A stretch of DNA of 64,000 bases from assembly GCF_047948215.1 (NCBI RefSeq), contig NC_134455.1, positions 160,066,575-160,130,574 of the forward strand, in the 5' to 3' direction. Made by a program: the position numbers and the translations under genes. Shown piece after piece: positions 11,851 to 24,247 of this stretch (its first letter is position 1; each line of letters begins with the position of its first letter). Source of the DNA: Lycorma delicatula (Eukaryota; Arthropoda; Insecta; Hemiptera; Fulgoridae). The notes beneath the pieces were generated by a model. It was not told the DNA's origin. It ran no database searches and was given only the letters and a program-made list of their open reading frames with translations.

Positions 11851-13567
11851 AAAGTAATAAATAAAATATACCCATGACAAAAAAATCTTAAAACCTCAAA
11901 TAATTAAATAACTGTATTTTTACCTCATCCTCTGTGACATTGTGATATTATTTTTAAGAAAAAAAAAATTAAAATTTTGATTGACCATCACATATGACCC
12001 ATAGACTGCATAGATAAGCTTTAGATAGTTAGGAAAATATTAACATGAATAGAGTATGTTCAAAAAACTGGTTCTGAAGCTGCTCACTGATAATAGAAGG
12101 AAATATGAATTGAAAGCACTTTAGGAAATTCAAGATGACATTTTGAACTATCACAGTCACACAGTCATGAAACATTCTGTATATGTATTTATACCAAGCT
12201 TCCCATCACAGCTTCACCTGTATTATTTGGTTACTTGTGAATCCAGTAGTGGTCAATTCTTTTATTTTATGTTCATTAGGCAAGTAACCAGAGATAGGTG
12301 CAGCCAGTAACACGGTAACACATACAGTTACGGTGGCAGTAGCTGTGTTAGTTGGCCACAGTGTCATATACCTTTGCACTCCTTCAAAAAATTGAAATTA
12401 AAAAACCCTAAAAAATGGTTTTTAAATATTTATCTGAAGAGTATTTGCAAGCCCAAATCTACTGAATATCTAATTTGCTATAGTCAGAATTGGGAAAATT
12501 TACAATCATTGTTTAAAATTTGTTTAACTTTCTTCATCCCTTCTTAAGGTCGAATTCAAAAATGCAGAAATTGGTTTTTTAACATGAAGATTACAATCAC
12601 CAAAAATCTGGTTGATTTCTTCATTTGTTACCGAGAAATTAAAAAAAATCAGGGTTTAACATAAAAAATATCAAAAATCTATTTTAACACTTTTTTTAAT
12701 CACTGAATTTCAAAAAATGTAGAAATTAATTTTTGTACATTCATATCAAGATTACATACACCAAAAATGAGAATATGAACTGGAAAACCTGCAGGATTAA
12801 AGAACTCAAATTTCTGGAGATAGTGGACTCCATCTTCAGTATTGATTACAGAATCTACAGATGGATGGATATTCCTTGCTTTGTCCTTCAACTTTTTCTA
12901 AAATCATTATTAATTTCAAATGCAGAAATATTTCGAGGAGTTATGATAGATCTTTTGCAAAGCCACTTGTACGGTTTTTCTAAAAGCTTTCTAATTTCTG
13001 GATAAATATTGAAAATGAAATCATCCATTGTATGCACAAGGGTACCAATGCTTTCATCGACAGAAATATAACTATCATTGTGAGGAAGAGTCCTGTTTCC
13101 AATTTTTAGTAGTTGTAAGAGAAAGTTAGCATTGCCACCCCCAAGATCAACTCTCATATTAGTCCTTAAGGTCATAATGAGGGCAGATTTCCATAAGAAT
13201 TATGATTTAAGACATGCCTGAACAACATCAGCCCCAGTTCCTCTCGTGATGACAGGCATTGTTTGCCAAAATTCTCCAGCAAACATGAAAGTTATACCAC
13301 CCATTAATTTACCGCATGATCTAACATCTTGAAGGGTTCAACCAATGACTTCAACATGAGCTCGATGACTTATTGTGCATTCATCCCACATTATAGATTT
13401 AGCGTCTTGCAAAATTTCTCCAAGCGGACCATTTTTACAAATAGAACAAACAGATCCTTGCCCATATGCAACATTTAACATAAAATTTAACCGTAACTTA
13501 AAAGTAGAATGTGGAATGTTTAGTCTTCCCACCATTTATAAGTGTAACAGCTATTCCTGATGATGCT

Positions 13568-16206
13568 TTTTTTTAAAGAGGTGGAGGAACCCCATTTAAG
13601 GACGCCTAGGCAGTGTTGGGCTTGCTAACAGTTTCCACAAGATGTTATTAAATGCATATGTGTTCCTGCACACTACTGTCTAAACCTCCACCCCTGGCTA
13701 CCCACTCTTCCTGGTAGAGCTGGTGTGTATTACTTCTGGAAGGGGGGAAATACGCCCTCACACACATTCAGACACCACAGTCAACAGACACCAACCTCAC
13801 ACACCCACAAGGTATCTCAGATCAGACTAAAATCACACCACACACTCCATTGACATCCATTCATCACTCCAGAATACATACCTCGCACCGCACACTCCAC
13901 ACATCACATCAATCAGTCACATAAACAAACTCCTCACAGGCAATTGAACACTACAGCATACTTACCGTCGGACGCGGGAGCGGAGTGCCCACGGCCTTAT
14001 CGCACCCAGGCGACCCCCACACGGCGCGCGGCTGAGAACCCCTAGGTTCTCAGCCGCGCACCTTTCCGCCTCCGCATCTTCCGACAACCCCTTCTTGGCC
14101 TAGATTTTCCTCGATAGTGCGTAATTTTGTCATTACCGCTCTTACAAATCCGGAAACGGCAGACCAATATTCTTCACCATACAGCATAATTTCCATTAGT
14201 TCCTCTGGTTCAAACATTACGTCTCTTCCAATGGCTTCCATCATCTCCTCTCTTTCTGTGTTAAAAGGAGGACAACAAAAGAACACATGGAACATAGACT
14301 CCTCAACCTCACAGTCGGGGCATCCATCCGAATAATCCAACCGAAAAAGGAGTAGATATTCTCTAAATCCCCCATGGCCTGCCAGCAGCAGAGTTAAATT
14401 AAAATCCTGCGAGCCATAGATTCTTCTGGACCATCTTCCAGATGGTCTTTATTACTCTATAGGTCCACCTGCCCGTCTCACATTCGTCCCATCTTTCTTG
14501 CCATGCTCTCATCAACTCCTCCGTGATTACCAAACTCGCCTCCGACTGAACCTCGCCTCCAAACTCTACCTTGAATCCGACTGAGAAGAACATATAGGCT
14601 TTTTTAAGCCTTCTCCTGCGAGCGATCGCTAAGTCTACGGGAAGCATTCCCGCCAAGACCTCTGCAGCCTCTAGAGATACAGTTCTGTAAGCTGTTGCAA
14701 TCTGGAGGCAGCACCTCTCCGTAAGGCCTCAATCCTCCCGCTGTACTTTCGTACCGCATCACATCCGTCCAGATTTCTGCACCGTATGCAGCGTGCTATA
14801 TTCAACTCCTGTGAGTAACCTTCTCCGCAGTTGCCCCGGACCCATCCCAACCCCGTAGGGGGAAGACACCCACCTTGTGACGTTACCGGTCGCCACACCA
14901 CCTCTGTTCCAAGCCCTGAGGGTCTTTACCGGAGGTCGTCTCTAGACTAACTGATTACATTTCACAGTCATCATCCAGGCCTCCGTCGGGATACCACCGA
15001 TGTAAATGCCTCGGCAGACATTTGCATCAGTAAAATAAATATCAAATTTCGCCTTCACGTAGGCCTCAAACGGACTTCTTCACATCAAACCTAATATGAT
15101 TCCCTCAAACTAACTGACCGAAACCGCGGAAGCGCGAACCCCGCGCATAGTAAAGATTTGACAACACCGTTTGTGACTGTGAATGCCTCAGAAAACGAAC
15201 GAGTTTAAAGTTAAATCAGTGCTACACTTATACCAATCAAAATTATGTCTTACGCAACATAGAAATTCAGACCTACACCCAAATAAGTCGACCAATTTTG
15301 GTCACCTAACAAGAGGAACGCAACCTCATTCCGGTTCGCGCAGGAGCCGGGGACACACCTCGCACCCCCACCCGGTCCAGTCCAGGTGTCTCGCGTGGCA
15401 TTACCAAGTCACGATTAGGACTTCTAACTTGACTGTAAGTAACCTCCTCCGCAGTTGCCCCGGAACCCCACAGTTAGGTAGAATTCCTGTTATACGACAC
15501 ATGACTCTCCGCCTTTTCAACAGCCTCAATGGCATGCCTTCCAAATCTCAGCCGGTAGTCAATCCATACGCCTAGATATTTTATTAAATTCTTTGACTCT
15601 ATTCTTCTCCATCCACCTCGACTGACAAGGTAGGTGGTTTACGCTTGACAGAGGATATAACCACAAACTCGGATTTCTCCGGCGCCAAACTGAGTTCCGC
15701 CTCAGTCATCCATGCTCCAACTGCAGTGTAGGAGTCCCTGATTTTGCTGGCGGCCTCCCTTCGGGTATCCGCGTCTATGACAAGTGTTATGTTGTCTGCA
15801 AATCCATTATCGTTGCTTTAGGGGACAGTGGAACGCTAAAAACGTAGTTATCCGGAATAAGCAATATTCCAGAGTGTTGGTCCAAGGACCGACTCCTGAG
15901 GAACACCCGTATCGACCATCACTCAATCAAACCGTCTTCCACCTCACATATGAATCTTCTATCTGCAAGATACGAACAAATAATTCGCACTAAATATTTC
16001 GGTAAGCAAAATTCCTGCAGTGCATGCCTGATCACAACATGGGTTACACTATTAAACGCATTATTAACATCAAGTGAGACCAGGTCGCTTTCAGCACCTT
16101 CTTAACTAAGAAACTGTATGGTTTCCTCAAGGGGACCTCCTCTATCTCTTGAAGTAAGCATGTCCAACATTCTCTCTTCCTAGCTTTAATCATCCTGGAC
16201 AATTCC
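13568..16206 (-). mobile_element. R1-type LINE, 5'-truncated, inserted in the Helitron
   Basis: Flanked by TTCCTGATGATGCT at 13554-13567 and 16207-16220, a perfect 14-bp target-site duplication. The poly(A) tail appears as the T-run 13567-13574, so the element runs minus. RT pieces: SLDVNNAFNSVTHVVIRHAL (16050-16090), VSTRVLR-type loop worn, GFADNITLVIDADTRREAAS (15760-15810; catalytic YADD changed to FADN). Then EKSEFVVISSVKRKPP, and after an internal insertion YSGRIEALRRGAASRLQQLT (14690-14750), AGMLPVDLAIARRRRLKKAY (14600-14656) and WQERWDECETGRWTYRVI. The C-terminal Cys-His domain is CPDCEVEESMFHVFFCCPPF (14260-14320). About 480 bp of 3' UTR follow. Frameshifts and stops are present, so it is inactive. 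Confidence 0.88.
14841..15437 (-). mobile_element. 597-bp retroposon family X, longest copy
   Basis: Inserted inside the R1-type LINE. A 27-bp direct repeat (14814-14840 and 15438-15464, one mismatch, containing CTCCGCAGTTGCCCCGGA) flanks it and rejoins the LINE protein frame when one copy is removed (PGQLRRRLLT on both sides). The strand is inferred from the match of its 3' 100 bp to the copies at 4555-4647 and 37749-37848. It is GC-rich compared with the surroundings, has no long open frame, and ends GGGGTTGGGATGGG with no poly(A). It is probably a non-autonomous element; its origin is not recognised. Confidence 0.7.
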
Positions 16207-18589
16207 TTCCTGATGATGCTACACCGGTTACAACGTTTTTAGTTGAGCGAACTTGAGGAAGAAGCAGATTAATTAAGAAAGTGAACCCAGTGCCTCCAGG
16301 AGCGTCTCAGAAAAAATCTTTGGGTTGTTGCTAGCAACACTATCATTTATATCATCAAACGCCAGACGTTGATCTGGTACTAATTTGGCAAGATTAATAT
16401 TACGAAATTCTTTCTCGAAAAATGTCTTAACAGGGTGTCATAAGCATTAATAGCTTCTTAATTATCACGTGTTGTAGGTAAACCGAAATCGCATAAGTAT
16501 TTCTTACTTAACGTAACAATATTTTCAATCTCAATGAGACCTCTATTCAATATTTCATCTGAAATTTTAATCTCAACGTTATTGGTTTGTCGGATTTGAT
16601 GTAAAATGTCTTTACAAAAATCTTTTTGGAACATTTCCCAGGATGTTTAGGGAGGGCAGGATGACAAAAAACTAATATAATTGCAAATAATTCTCTTAAT
16701 TTATGCGAAAACTGTCAAATAATAGAATCAGCAGGTGTGTCTATCCAGTGATTATCAATTTCCAATAAGCCAAGTGCAGCGCAAGCAGCTTTATATGTTT
16801 GGTGTAGCACACCATCAACAGTTTTCAAGTAATGAAATGATGTAGATCCTTTAACATTATGCAATAACATACGCAGATGAAAGCATTCACTTTGGTTTGG
16901 ATGAATTGTACATATTCTAACCAGAACAGCATCCTTTTTTATTCCAAGTTTCGCGCTTTCTTCTGCTAAACTTATTATTATTATTATTATTATAGTGTCT
17001 ACGAAGTTCAGGATATAACAGTGTCTTGGCGATCATCGGCTGAAAAAGCTCAAAAAAAGCAATAAGAGTGGTCGTCTGTGGACTTTCAAGGACTCGTCGG
17101 AGATTTTGTTCAGTGAAATTAATACGTTGATAATTTTCTAAGTGAACCGCTAAGTGAAAAATAGTGGGATAAGTGGAAAGTCAAAAAATCGCCAATCGCC
17201 CTTAGATGTACATATATATCTGCCATTAATGTACTGACTCAACTCATCTCTTTGATTTTCAACCGAAAAAGTAGCTTGTGCTGAATCTTTGGTAATATAG
17301 CTGCAGATATATTGAATTGCTTGCACGGAGTTGCAAAATTCAACATTTATGTTGATTATTCAAGTAAGGTGACAATAGCGGACAATTTGAACGATCCATT
17401 TATTACCAATATCAATTATGTTACCTTGCATGTTTACAGTTGTCATATGACCTCCGTCCTCTGGGCTTCTCCTACGAAAGTTGGGTAACCATCATCTGCA
17501 GTTTGAATGTTACAAATGTATACTCCAGGATACGTTTTTGAACATTTTTCATTTATCATGCAAGGTGATGACCTTGAATTTGACCTGAAATTTTAAACAT
17601 AGGCATAAAATTCCCTTCTACAGTTTGTTTAGCACCGAAAGAGGTCATCTAAAATGAAGTCTTGTATTTTCCAACGTTATCGAGAAAACGTTTTGACAAA
17701 AGATAAGATCCTAAATTAACTGTTGATTGGTTTTGGTAGCTCATTAAGTGTAGGAAGTGAAACTTTTCCACCAGAACAATACATGCAAGTGCTTCATCTT
17801 TCCAGTATTTTGCTGCATATTTTAACCATTGCACCAGTTTGTAAATCTTTACTGTTAATATAATGCAAATGAGGATCATATTCAAAAGTAGATCTGAACT
17901 TTAAAGTGGCTTTCCTCTATTGTATAGCATCGTAAAATATATCCTCACGCTCTTCCATAGTCTCATGTAAACGCCATGTAGACATTCGCCTCGCATCTAT
18001 TGATTTTCTACCTATATTACACCTCTTTCGTTTTGGCATGATTTTAGAAAAAGAATTCAACAAATACTGCCAAAGTAGATCGATAAATAAATAAATTTGA
18101 ATAATCAAATATTTATGGCTGAACTAATTTTGTCAAAATCATTCATTCTCTATAAAATATGATGGTGGGTGGGTTTCTTTGTTTGTCGTATGAGTTCACA
18201 TTTTTATTTTAGCTGCTTTTGACGCAGAGCGGACCAATCGTGGTGCGCCAGACGGCTGTACACGGCTTCCTCCACGCTAAAAGCAAAGTTTTACTTTATG
18301 CTCTCTCTCCCGCCAGAAGCAGACCGTTGTCAATTAATTTACAAATTAATTTAATTTCTAAGCGTGGATAATTTTTATTTATATTTTACATTTGAATTTT
18401 ATTTACTTATTATTTATTAATTTTATTTATTTATTATTTTTTTAATAAAAGAAAGGGATGATTAGTAAATATTTATCAGTAATAAAAAAGGACTCTTTAT
18501 TTAGCGTGAGAGATCCGTTGCACAAGGCTCCCGCTAGAAGCAGTCCGATGCCAATTAATTTTTCAGATTAGTTAATTTAATTTCTAAGC

Positions 18590-18747
18590 GTGGATTTCTT
18601 TTGGCTTGTCGATATCGCCATTAAGCTTGAAGCTTGTGCGTGGGATATGGAAATGTACCGTATTAAAGTGCCATGCCTGACAGGGATTCAAACCCAGAAC
18701 CTCTGAAAGAAAGGCTGAAACGCTACCACTTGCGCCACGGAGGCCGG
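18590..18747 (-). mobile_element. tRNA-derived SINE, second family
   Basis: On the minus strand from 18747: GGCCTCCGTGGCGCAAGTGG (A-box TGGCGCAAGTGG), then GGTAGCGTTTCAGCC and the B-box GGTTTGAATCC, followed by a CAGGCATGGCA stretch. The arms do not fold as an intact tRNA and the sequence runs on into a non-tRNA tail, so it is a SINE head, not a tRNA gene. Nearby, 18311-18370 and 18531-18598 are diverged direct copies (both with AGAAGCAG and TTTCTAAGCGTGGAT). Confidence 0.7.
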
Positions 18748-18899
18748 CAAATTATTATTTATTAATTTTATTTATTTAATTTTATAAATTTGAATAATGA
18801 AATATTTATCGATCAACAAATACCGCCAAATTAGATAAATAAATAAACAAATTTGAATAATCAAATTCTCATTTTCTTGACAAGGGACAAGATTATCTG

Positions 18900-20590
18900 A
18901 AAAAGAGCTTTTGGGGATCCTGTCTGAGACCATACTGTCTGATCAAGAAGCTGTTAATCCCAACTTTTCTGTTAGTGATCCTGAATGTAATGATGAATCA
19001 AAAAAATTAATTAAATTGATTTGGCGCCTATAAATGAATCTGTTACTGAAGAGGAACAACAATTCAGCAATGATACACTATTATCAGATTCGCTTCAGTT
19101 TACAGAACCTATCAATTTTCCTGCAGTTCAGTGGGGAAAAGCAGATCGCCCAGCTACACCTCCAGCATTTACCCATGACAGTGGTCCAATGTCACTTGTA
19201 AAAGAAATAGATTCCAATGAATTGCCTTCTGTAAAATTGTTTCAGCTTTTTATTTCTGATATCATAGACCAATTAATTTATTGCTTAAATCTATGTGCTC
19301 AACAAAAATGCATTTACTACTGAAAAAACTTACAAATCTGCCAATAAATAGGGAGTAAATTAAACTGTTTATTGGTATAAATATTTTGATGGGTATAAAG
19401 TAGCTGTTCAGCTATAGAAATTACTGGTCCTTATACCCAAACTTGCACGATACCTATATTAGCAAGACAATGAGCATCCACTGCTTTGGGTGGCTGCTTT
19501 CTTATTTACATGTTAATGATAATAGTAGTGTATCTAAAAAAGGTGACCCAAATTATGACAAATTGTACAAATTTCTTCACTTCTGACAACTTCAAAATGC
19601 ATTTTAATCTGTCTGAAATAATGTCTGTGATGAGACTATGGTCAGATCTAAAGGCAGGTTTTCTTTCAAGCATTATTTGCCTAGAAAATCTTTAAAGAAG
19701 GGGATATAAATTATGAGTGTTGCCCAATAAACCAGGACACTGCTGAAAATTTGATATATACACAGGGAAAAAGGGCAACACAATACATAAAAATCTTGGG
19801 GAAACTGTCATTAAATCAATTCTGAAGAAATAAAATATAAAAACCATAGAATTTATTTATTTTAATAACTATTTTACTAGCCCAGCTTTACTTAAAATTT
19901 TGAAAATCAATGGTATTAATGCTTGTAGTAGTTAACCAAAACCGCAAGAATCTTCCAGTATTGAGAAATCCGTGAAACAAGAAGACTATGACTGGGCTAC
20001 AAGCAGTCATGGAATAGCTATGGTAAAATGGAAGGATAATAGAACAGTCCATTTGCTTTCAAATTGCCATAATCCAGAAGAGATAAAAGAAAAAAGTGGA
20101 AGCTGAAAGGTGGAACTCAAGTTATTATTAATTGTCCAGTAGTAATAATTACTTATAATAAAAATAAACTGTATTGATAAATTTGATCAGTTAAAGGGAA
20201 TATACAAAATAAATCTGAAGAGTAAAAAGTGGTGGCATTGTCTTTTCTGGTATCAAATAGATGCTAGTGCTGTAAATGTATTAGTTTTGCACAAACAGAT
20301 GAATCAAGAAAAATTATTTATGAACTTCAGAAGGAACATTTCAAGAAGTTTGATGACAACAGCCGTTGTTATAAGTAGGAAAAACTCATCATTAGGGAAA
20401 AGAGATAAGAAAAATAGGTCTAGTCTGTCAGTACAAATTAAAAATAAAAAAACAAATGTTTCAGAAAATAGACAACAAGAAAGTTCTATGTATGAGCCAG
20501 TAAGATCTACTCGGAGAAGACGTGCAATACAAAGGACAATCAAGTACGAACTGTTTGGGTGTTTTCTATGTGTAATGTATCGCTTAGCTT
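18900..20590 (+). pseudogene. piggyBac-type transposase pseudogene
   Basis: Frames in order: TPPAFTHDSGPMSLVKEIDS then ELPSVKLFQLFISDIIDQLI (19160-19290; family PLExFxLFFTDExxxLI). Next VCDETMVRSKGRFSFKHYLP (19625-19680; family DESMxxFKGRxxxKQYxP, first catalytic Asp), FDIYTGKKGNTIHKNLGETV, and FNNYFTSPALLKILKINGIN (19855-19920). In that last piece the second catalytic Asp of FDNFFTS has become Asn. DYDWATSSHGIAMVKWKDNR then VHLLSNCHNPEE follow, then a worn YNKxxGGVDxFDQL. 20287-20592 stays open and encodes a basic tail. Stops and frameshifts are scattered. The cysteine-rich C-terminus usual for piggyBac is not seen here. Confidence 0.8.
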
Positions 20591-20599
20591 AGGGAAGAG

Positions 20600-23413
20600 A
20601 AAAACATGCTTCCAAGATTGTCATAGTACTTGAAGTACAATGATACAAAAACTGTACTACCTTTTTGAATAAATATTATAAATATTATTTTTACTAAAAA
20701 TAAGTTTTATACATGTTCTTATATACACCCTAGATGTAAGTAAGCTATATATCAAAATAGTCTTATTGTAGCATTTATTTCTGTACTACTAGAGTAAAAA
20801 TATTTTTAAAGCTCTGTTTCTGAAAGGGATACATACTTTGATATAATGACTGATATTAGTGAAACTATGGATAAAATATCTGTAGCAAGAACGTTTAACT
20901 CAATTTAACGATTTTTTATTGACGATCAATTTTTATTGAAAGACTGAAACCGTTGAAATAACAAAAGTTCATAAATTCTATCTGATAATAGTATAAAAAG
21001 TTTGTAACTTCCAAATCAAATTATACAAAAATCCTCGTCTCATACAGAAACAGAAGATTGAGTATTTGTAAACTTGAAATGAAACTGTGAAGTAAAGAAA
21101 ATTTGAAATTATTGTTGTTAAGATAATAACTATTATCTTTTCTGCTAAGTTCACTATAGTTTCTATGTTTAGGTACTGCTTACCTTTGCAATGAAAGGTA
21201 AGCAGTATTAAACAGAAAGTTAAAAAAATTTATAAATTTTAAAATTCATCAGTTTGCTATTCATATATTCCGTTCAAAAAATATTTCCTTAATTATAAAA
21301 GAAAAAATGCAGAAGAGAGCTTAAAAGTTTAGCATTTTCCTGGATATGAACAGAATTTAATGAATTCATAGATGAGTTATGTTGGCGACGATGTTTGAAG
21401 AATCATTAATATGTAAGAATTTGCTGATTAAATGCATTCACAATAGATGCAATAAGCAAAGCATACTCCCCAATGAAACCCTGAAACAAAGCAACAAAAT
21501 GCACAGTGAAAGATTGCCATTGGCCAAAAATTTCTATCCTCCAAGCCCAAAAATGTTTCATCAATCTGAATCACAGGTCAAAATAGTGCTACTTCCTTTA
21601 ATAAATATTATAAACCTGAAAGTAGGAAGCAAAGATTTCAATCTCATGATAGTAATCATGATTCAGATTAAAAGAAAACAAAATGAATTATATTGATCTT
21701 TTATCATATTGCTCCTGCTTTTTTTTAAAATTGTTTGTCTATTTTTAATTATCTTTTATTGTTTGAAAACTCAGACTTTAATATTTTCTCTGTGTACAAC
21801 TTTGATGGAAATTTTCATTTGAAATTATATCTTTTAAATTAATCCTCAAAACCACACTAGAGAGTTGGTTCAAGTCAGAAGGTTTTCATCATTTTCATTT
21901 AGAAACATTAATTTCAAACCAATTTTCTGTTAGCAAGTTTAATATTTGGTAGCTAGGTCTTCTACACAATTAATATGTCATCCACATATTATCTTCACTC
22001 AAGATAAACAGCTAAAAATCTGCAGCTTGTTTAGTACACCAATTTTTTTACTTAATCTAATTTTAACCTACTTTTAAGTTCTTGGTTTAAATTGAGTTTC
22101 ACTAGTATATGTTACTTGCCCTCTCTTCAACATCTTGGGTAACTAAATCATTACCCTAATTTGGGTGAGCCAAAATCCAGAATTGCTGAAGAATGAACAT
22201 TTTTTTAAAAAACGTTTTTATTGAAAAAGATGTTAGGCGTTTCAGAATAATTTAAGTTAAATAATTTGAAACAATGAAAAATCAAAGATAATTAATTGTT
22301 TGTCATAAATCTTATTAAAGAAAAATAAAATTAATCCTTCATTTACCCTGTTCATTTAGGTGAGCATAAGGAGTTAATTTTTTTTTTAATGCTGCTGCTT
22401 CAATGAAGAGTATTTTTCAGATGTGTTAACCTTTTTAATTGAAATACTTCTACTATTATTCATTTAATTGAAATTATCACTATTGCTTTTCTAACTCTTG
22501 ATTTTTTTTTAACAACTTCTACAGTTTCTTGACTTATGAGTAACCAATAATCTATACATTATGAAAATTGTTCACTATATCTTATTTTAATAGAAGTTTG
22601 AAATAATAAAGAATATACTGATGTTTCTGTTTCATCTCCTGTAAATTACTGCAAATAAAAAAATTAATACCCACAAGCAAGGGATAAACTATTTATATAG
22701 TTTACACTGAATTATAGTTACATTGATCAATAATATCAGTTTTCTGAATGCATTGAGAAGAGTTTTCTAAACTATATATAACAAATCATCTGAAGCCGTC
22801 CAACAAAGTTTCATTTTTTGAAGTCATCAATGAGTGTTCTGACAATAATCTTCCTAGATGTATATACAGAATTTTAAGAAAGAATACTTGACCTTCACTG
22901 AATGTTTTTCAATGTAAAAACTGTATTTTTAAATAAATAGGAGATTAATTATGATTCATCCCTGTATTTATTACAGAATAATGTAATTTTATACTTTGCC
23001 TTTTACAAAATTAAATTTGTACCTCATAATATTTAAATCGTAAGACAAATCCACAGAATTCCAGGACATCAGAATACACATTTCTGGCATATCTATATTT
23101 TACCTTTTTCCTTCAACAACCTGAAGAAGTGATGGAAGAGCTCATTGTTATGTACAAGGGCTCATCATATACAAAGGCTCATTGTTATGAGCAAGATGAT
23201 AAAACATCTATGTAATTCATTTTATTAGAAACTGAAATCAAAGCAAAAAATCATCTATTAAAATAAGATGTGATGGAAAATTTTCACATTATATACAGAT
23301 TATCATTGGTTAGAACAAAATAATTAGAAAAAATCAAAGAACAAATAAATATTACAGTTATAGTTAAATGCATTTAAGTATGAAAATGAGTAAAAAAATA
23401 ATGACTCGCTTAC
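20600..23413. other. Intron, one perfect hairpin, otherwise nothing
   Basis: A perfect 14-bp inverted repeat with a 6-nt loop lies at 21174-21187 and 21194-21207. No coding or repeat family recognised in the rest. A 31-nt open stretch at 22155-22185 with possible splice borders is discussed in the findings. Confidence 0.6.
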
Positions 23414-23633
23414 ATAAAATATGAACAAGCTTGAGAATCACAATTCTTAATGGTGACAGAAGGACGATGATAAAGTGATGCACTTTTGTTAATTCGTTGG
23501 TTAGAGTTGTGAGGACTGCTAGGTGTTCGAATACTGTTAGGATTAAACTGAGGGTGTGTAAGTACTGATGGAACATCGTCAACAACAGAACTACTATTAT
23601 CCAAAGCTGACAATTTAACTTTTTGATAATTTT
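23414..23633 (-). CDS. ABCC: ABCC exon: inter-domain linker
   Basis: 220 nt, phase 1 to 2. Encodes ENYQKVKLSALDNSSSVVDD, VPSVLTHPQFNPNSIRTPSS, PHNSNQRINKSASLYHRPSV and TIKNCDSQACSYF. It is Ser/Asn-rich and low in hydrophobic residues, as expected for the variable cytoplasmic linker between NBD1 and TMD2, where family members are phosphorylated. The acceptor (TTTTTTGTTTTAG) and first codon join to the previous exon in frame. The strong donor AT|GTAAGC leaves phase 2, which does not fit the next recognised exon. There is little sequence conservation, so exon assignment rests on splice sites, frame and position. Confidence 0.8.
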
Positions 23634-24247
23634 CTAAAACAAAAAAGTAAGTAACAAAAATATTAAAACTATTAGATACCAATGACTTAACAAAGTTACA
23701 TGAGATATAAGTCACCTTTGAAAATGGCAAACATTTTCAATAATAAAAATTTCCATCTCAAGCATATTAGGAAACATTAGTAATTCGTATCAAGTCTGTA
23801 TCATGGAGTAATGGTGGTGAAAAATTCATGAAACAAGCTAATTCAATATTGTAAACCTAAATTTTAATGGATAAGTTTTCAACCAGCTCCTAAGAAAACT
23901 AAAAGACAGGAAAGAATTGAAAGGTAGTAAAGATATAGTAAAGGTACTGTAGAGATACAGCAGTTATAATCTTCAGAAAATTATAATTGCATTATACATA
24001 AAACTGTGTTTATATATATGTAACTATTCTACAGGTATATCCTTTCACAATGTGAAAAGAATCAAAAACTACACCAATTTATAAAAAAAAATTATCTTTT
24101 AACTTCTTAAAACAAAGACTTTATAGTGTAATTACAGCAACTAAAATCTTCAAATAGATGTTTTGCAAAATATAAAGTCGAAAAATTTTTTCCACAAATT
24201 ATTTTTCACATTTGGAACTGATTTATGCATTAAAAATTCCAGTAGCC

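Larger units (their letters stand above)
12700..18108 (-). mobile_element. Helitron remnant (Rep-helicase), split by a LINE
   Basis: Minus-strand pieces read from the N-terminus: MPKRKRCNIGRKSIDARRMS (18030), LKYAAKYWKDEALACIVL (17790), INININVEFCNSVQAIQYIC near 17330 (Rep region), and YINGRYICTSKGDWRFF (17200). Then come LAVHLENYQRINFTEQNLRR (17120), AFFELFQPMIAKTLLYPELR (17030), LKTVDGVLHQTYKAACAALG (16800), and DINDSVASN (16350). The helicase Walker A follows at 16270-16320. After the LINE gap: ASSGIAVTLINGGKTKHSTF, DAKSIMWDECTISHRAHVEV (13350-13410), LRTNMRVDLGGGNANFLLQL, and INTEDGVHYLQKF with GFPVHILIF (12780-12840). This is the order of Helitron Rep plus PIF1-type helicase. Terminal TC/CTRR ends were not located. 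It is dead: stops throughout and a lost Walker A Lys. Confidence 0.85.

Noticed and set aside
15183..15575. 130-codon plus-strand open frame
   Set aside because: It runs antisense through retroposon X and the R1-type LINE; composition and context explain it.
18660..18747. tRNA gene on the minus strand
   Set aside because: A- and B-box-like sequences are present, but the arms do not pair as a tRNA and the sequence continues into a SINE body.
20304..20543. 79-codon minus-strand open frame
   Set aside because: Antisense shadow of the piggyBac tail.
21379..21696. 105-codon plus-strand open frame
   Set aside because: No domain or compositional sign of a real protein; no recognisable family on either strand.
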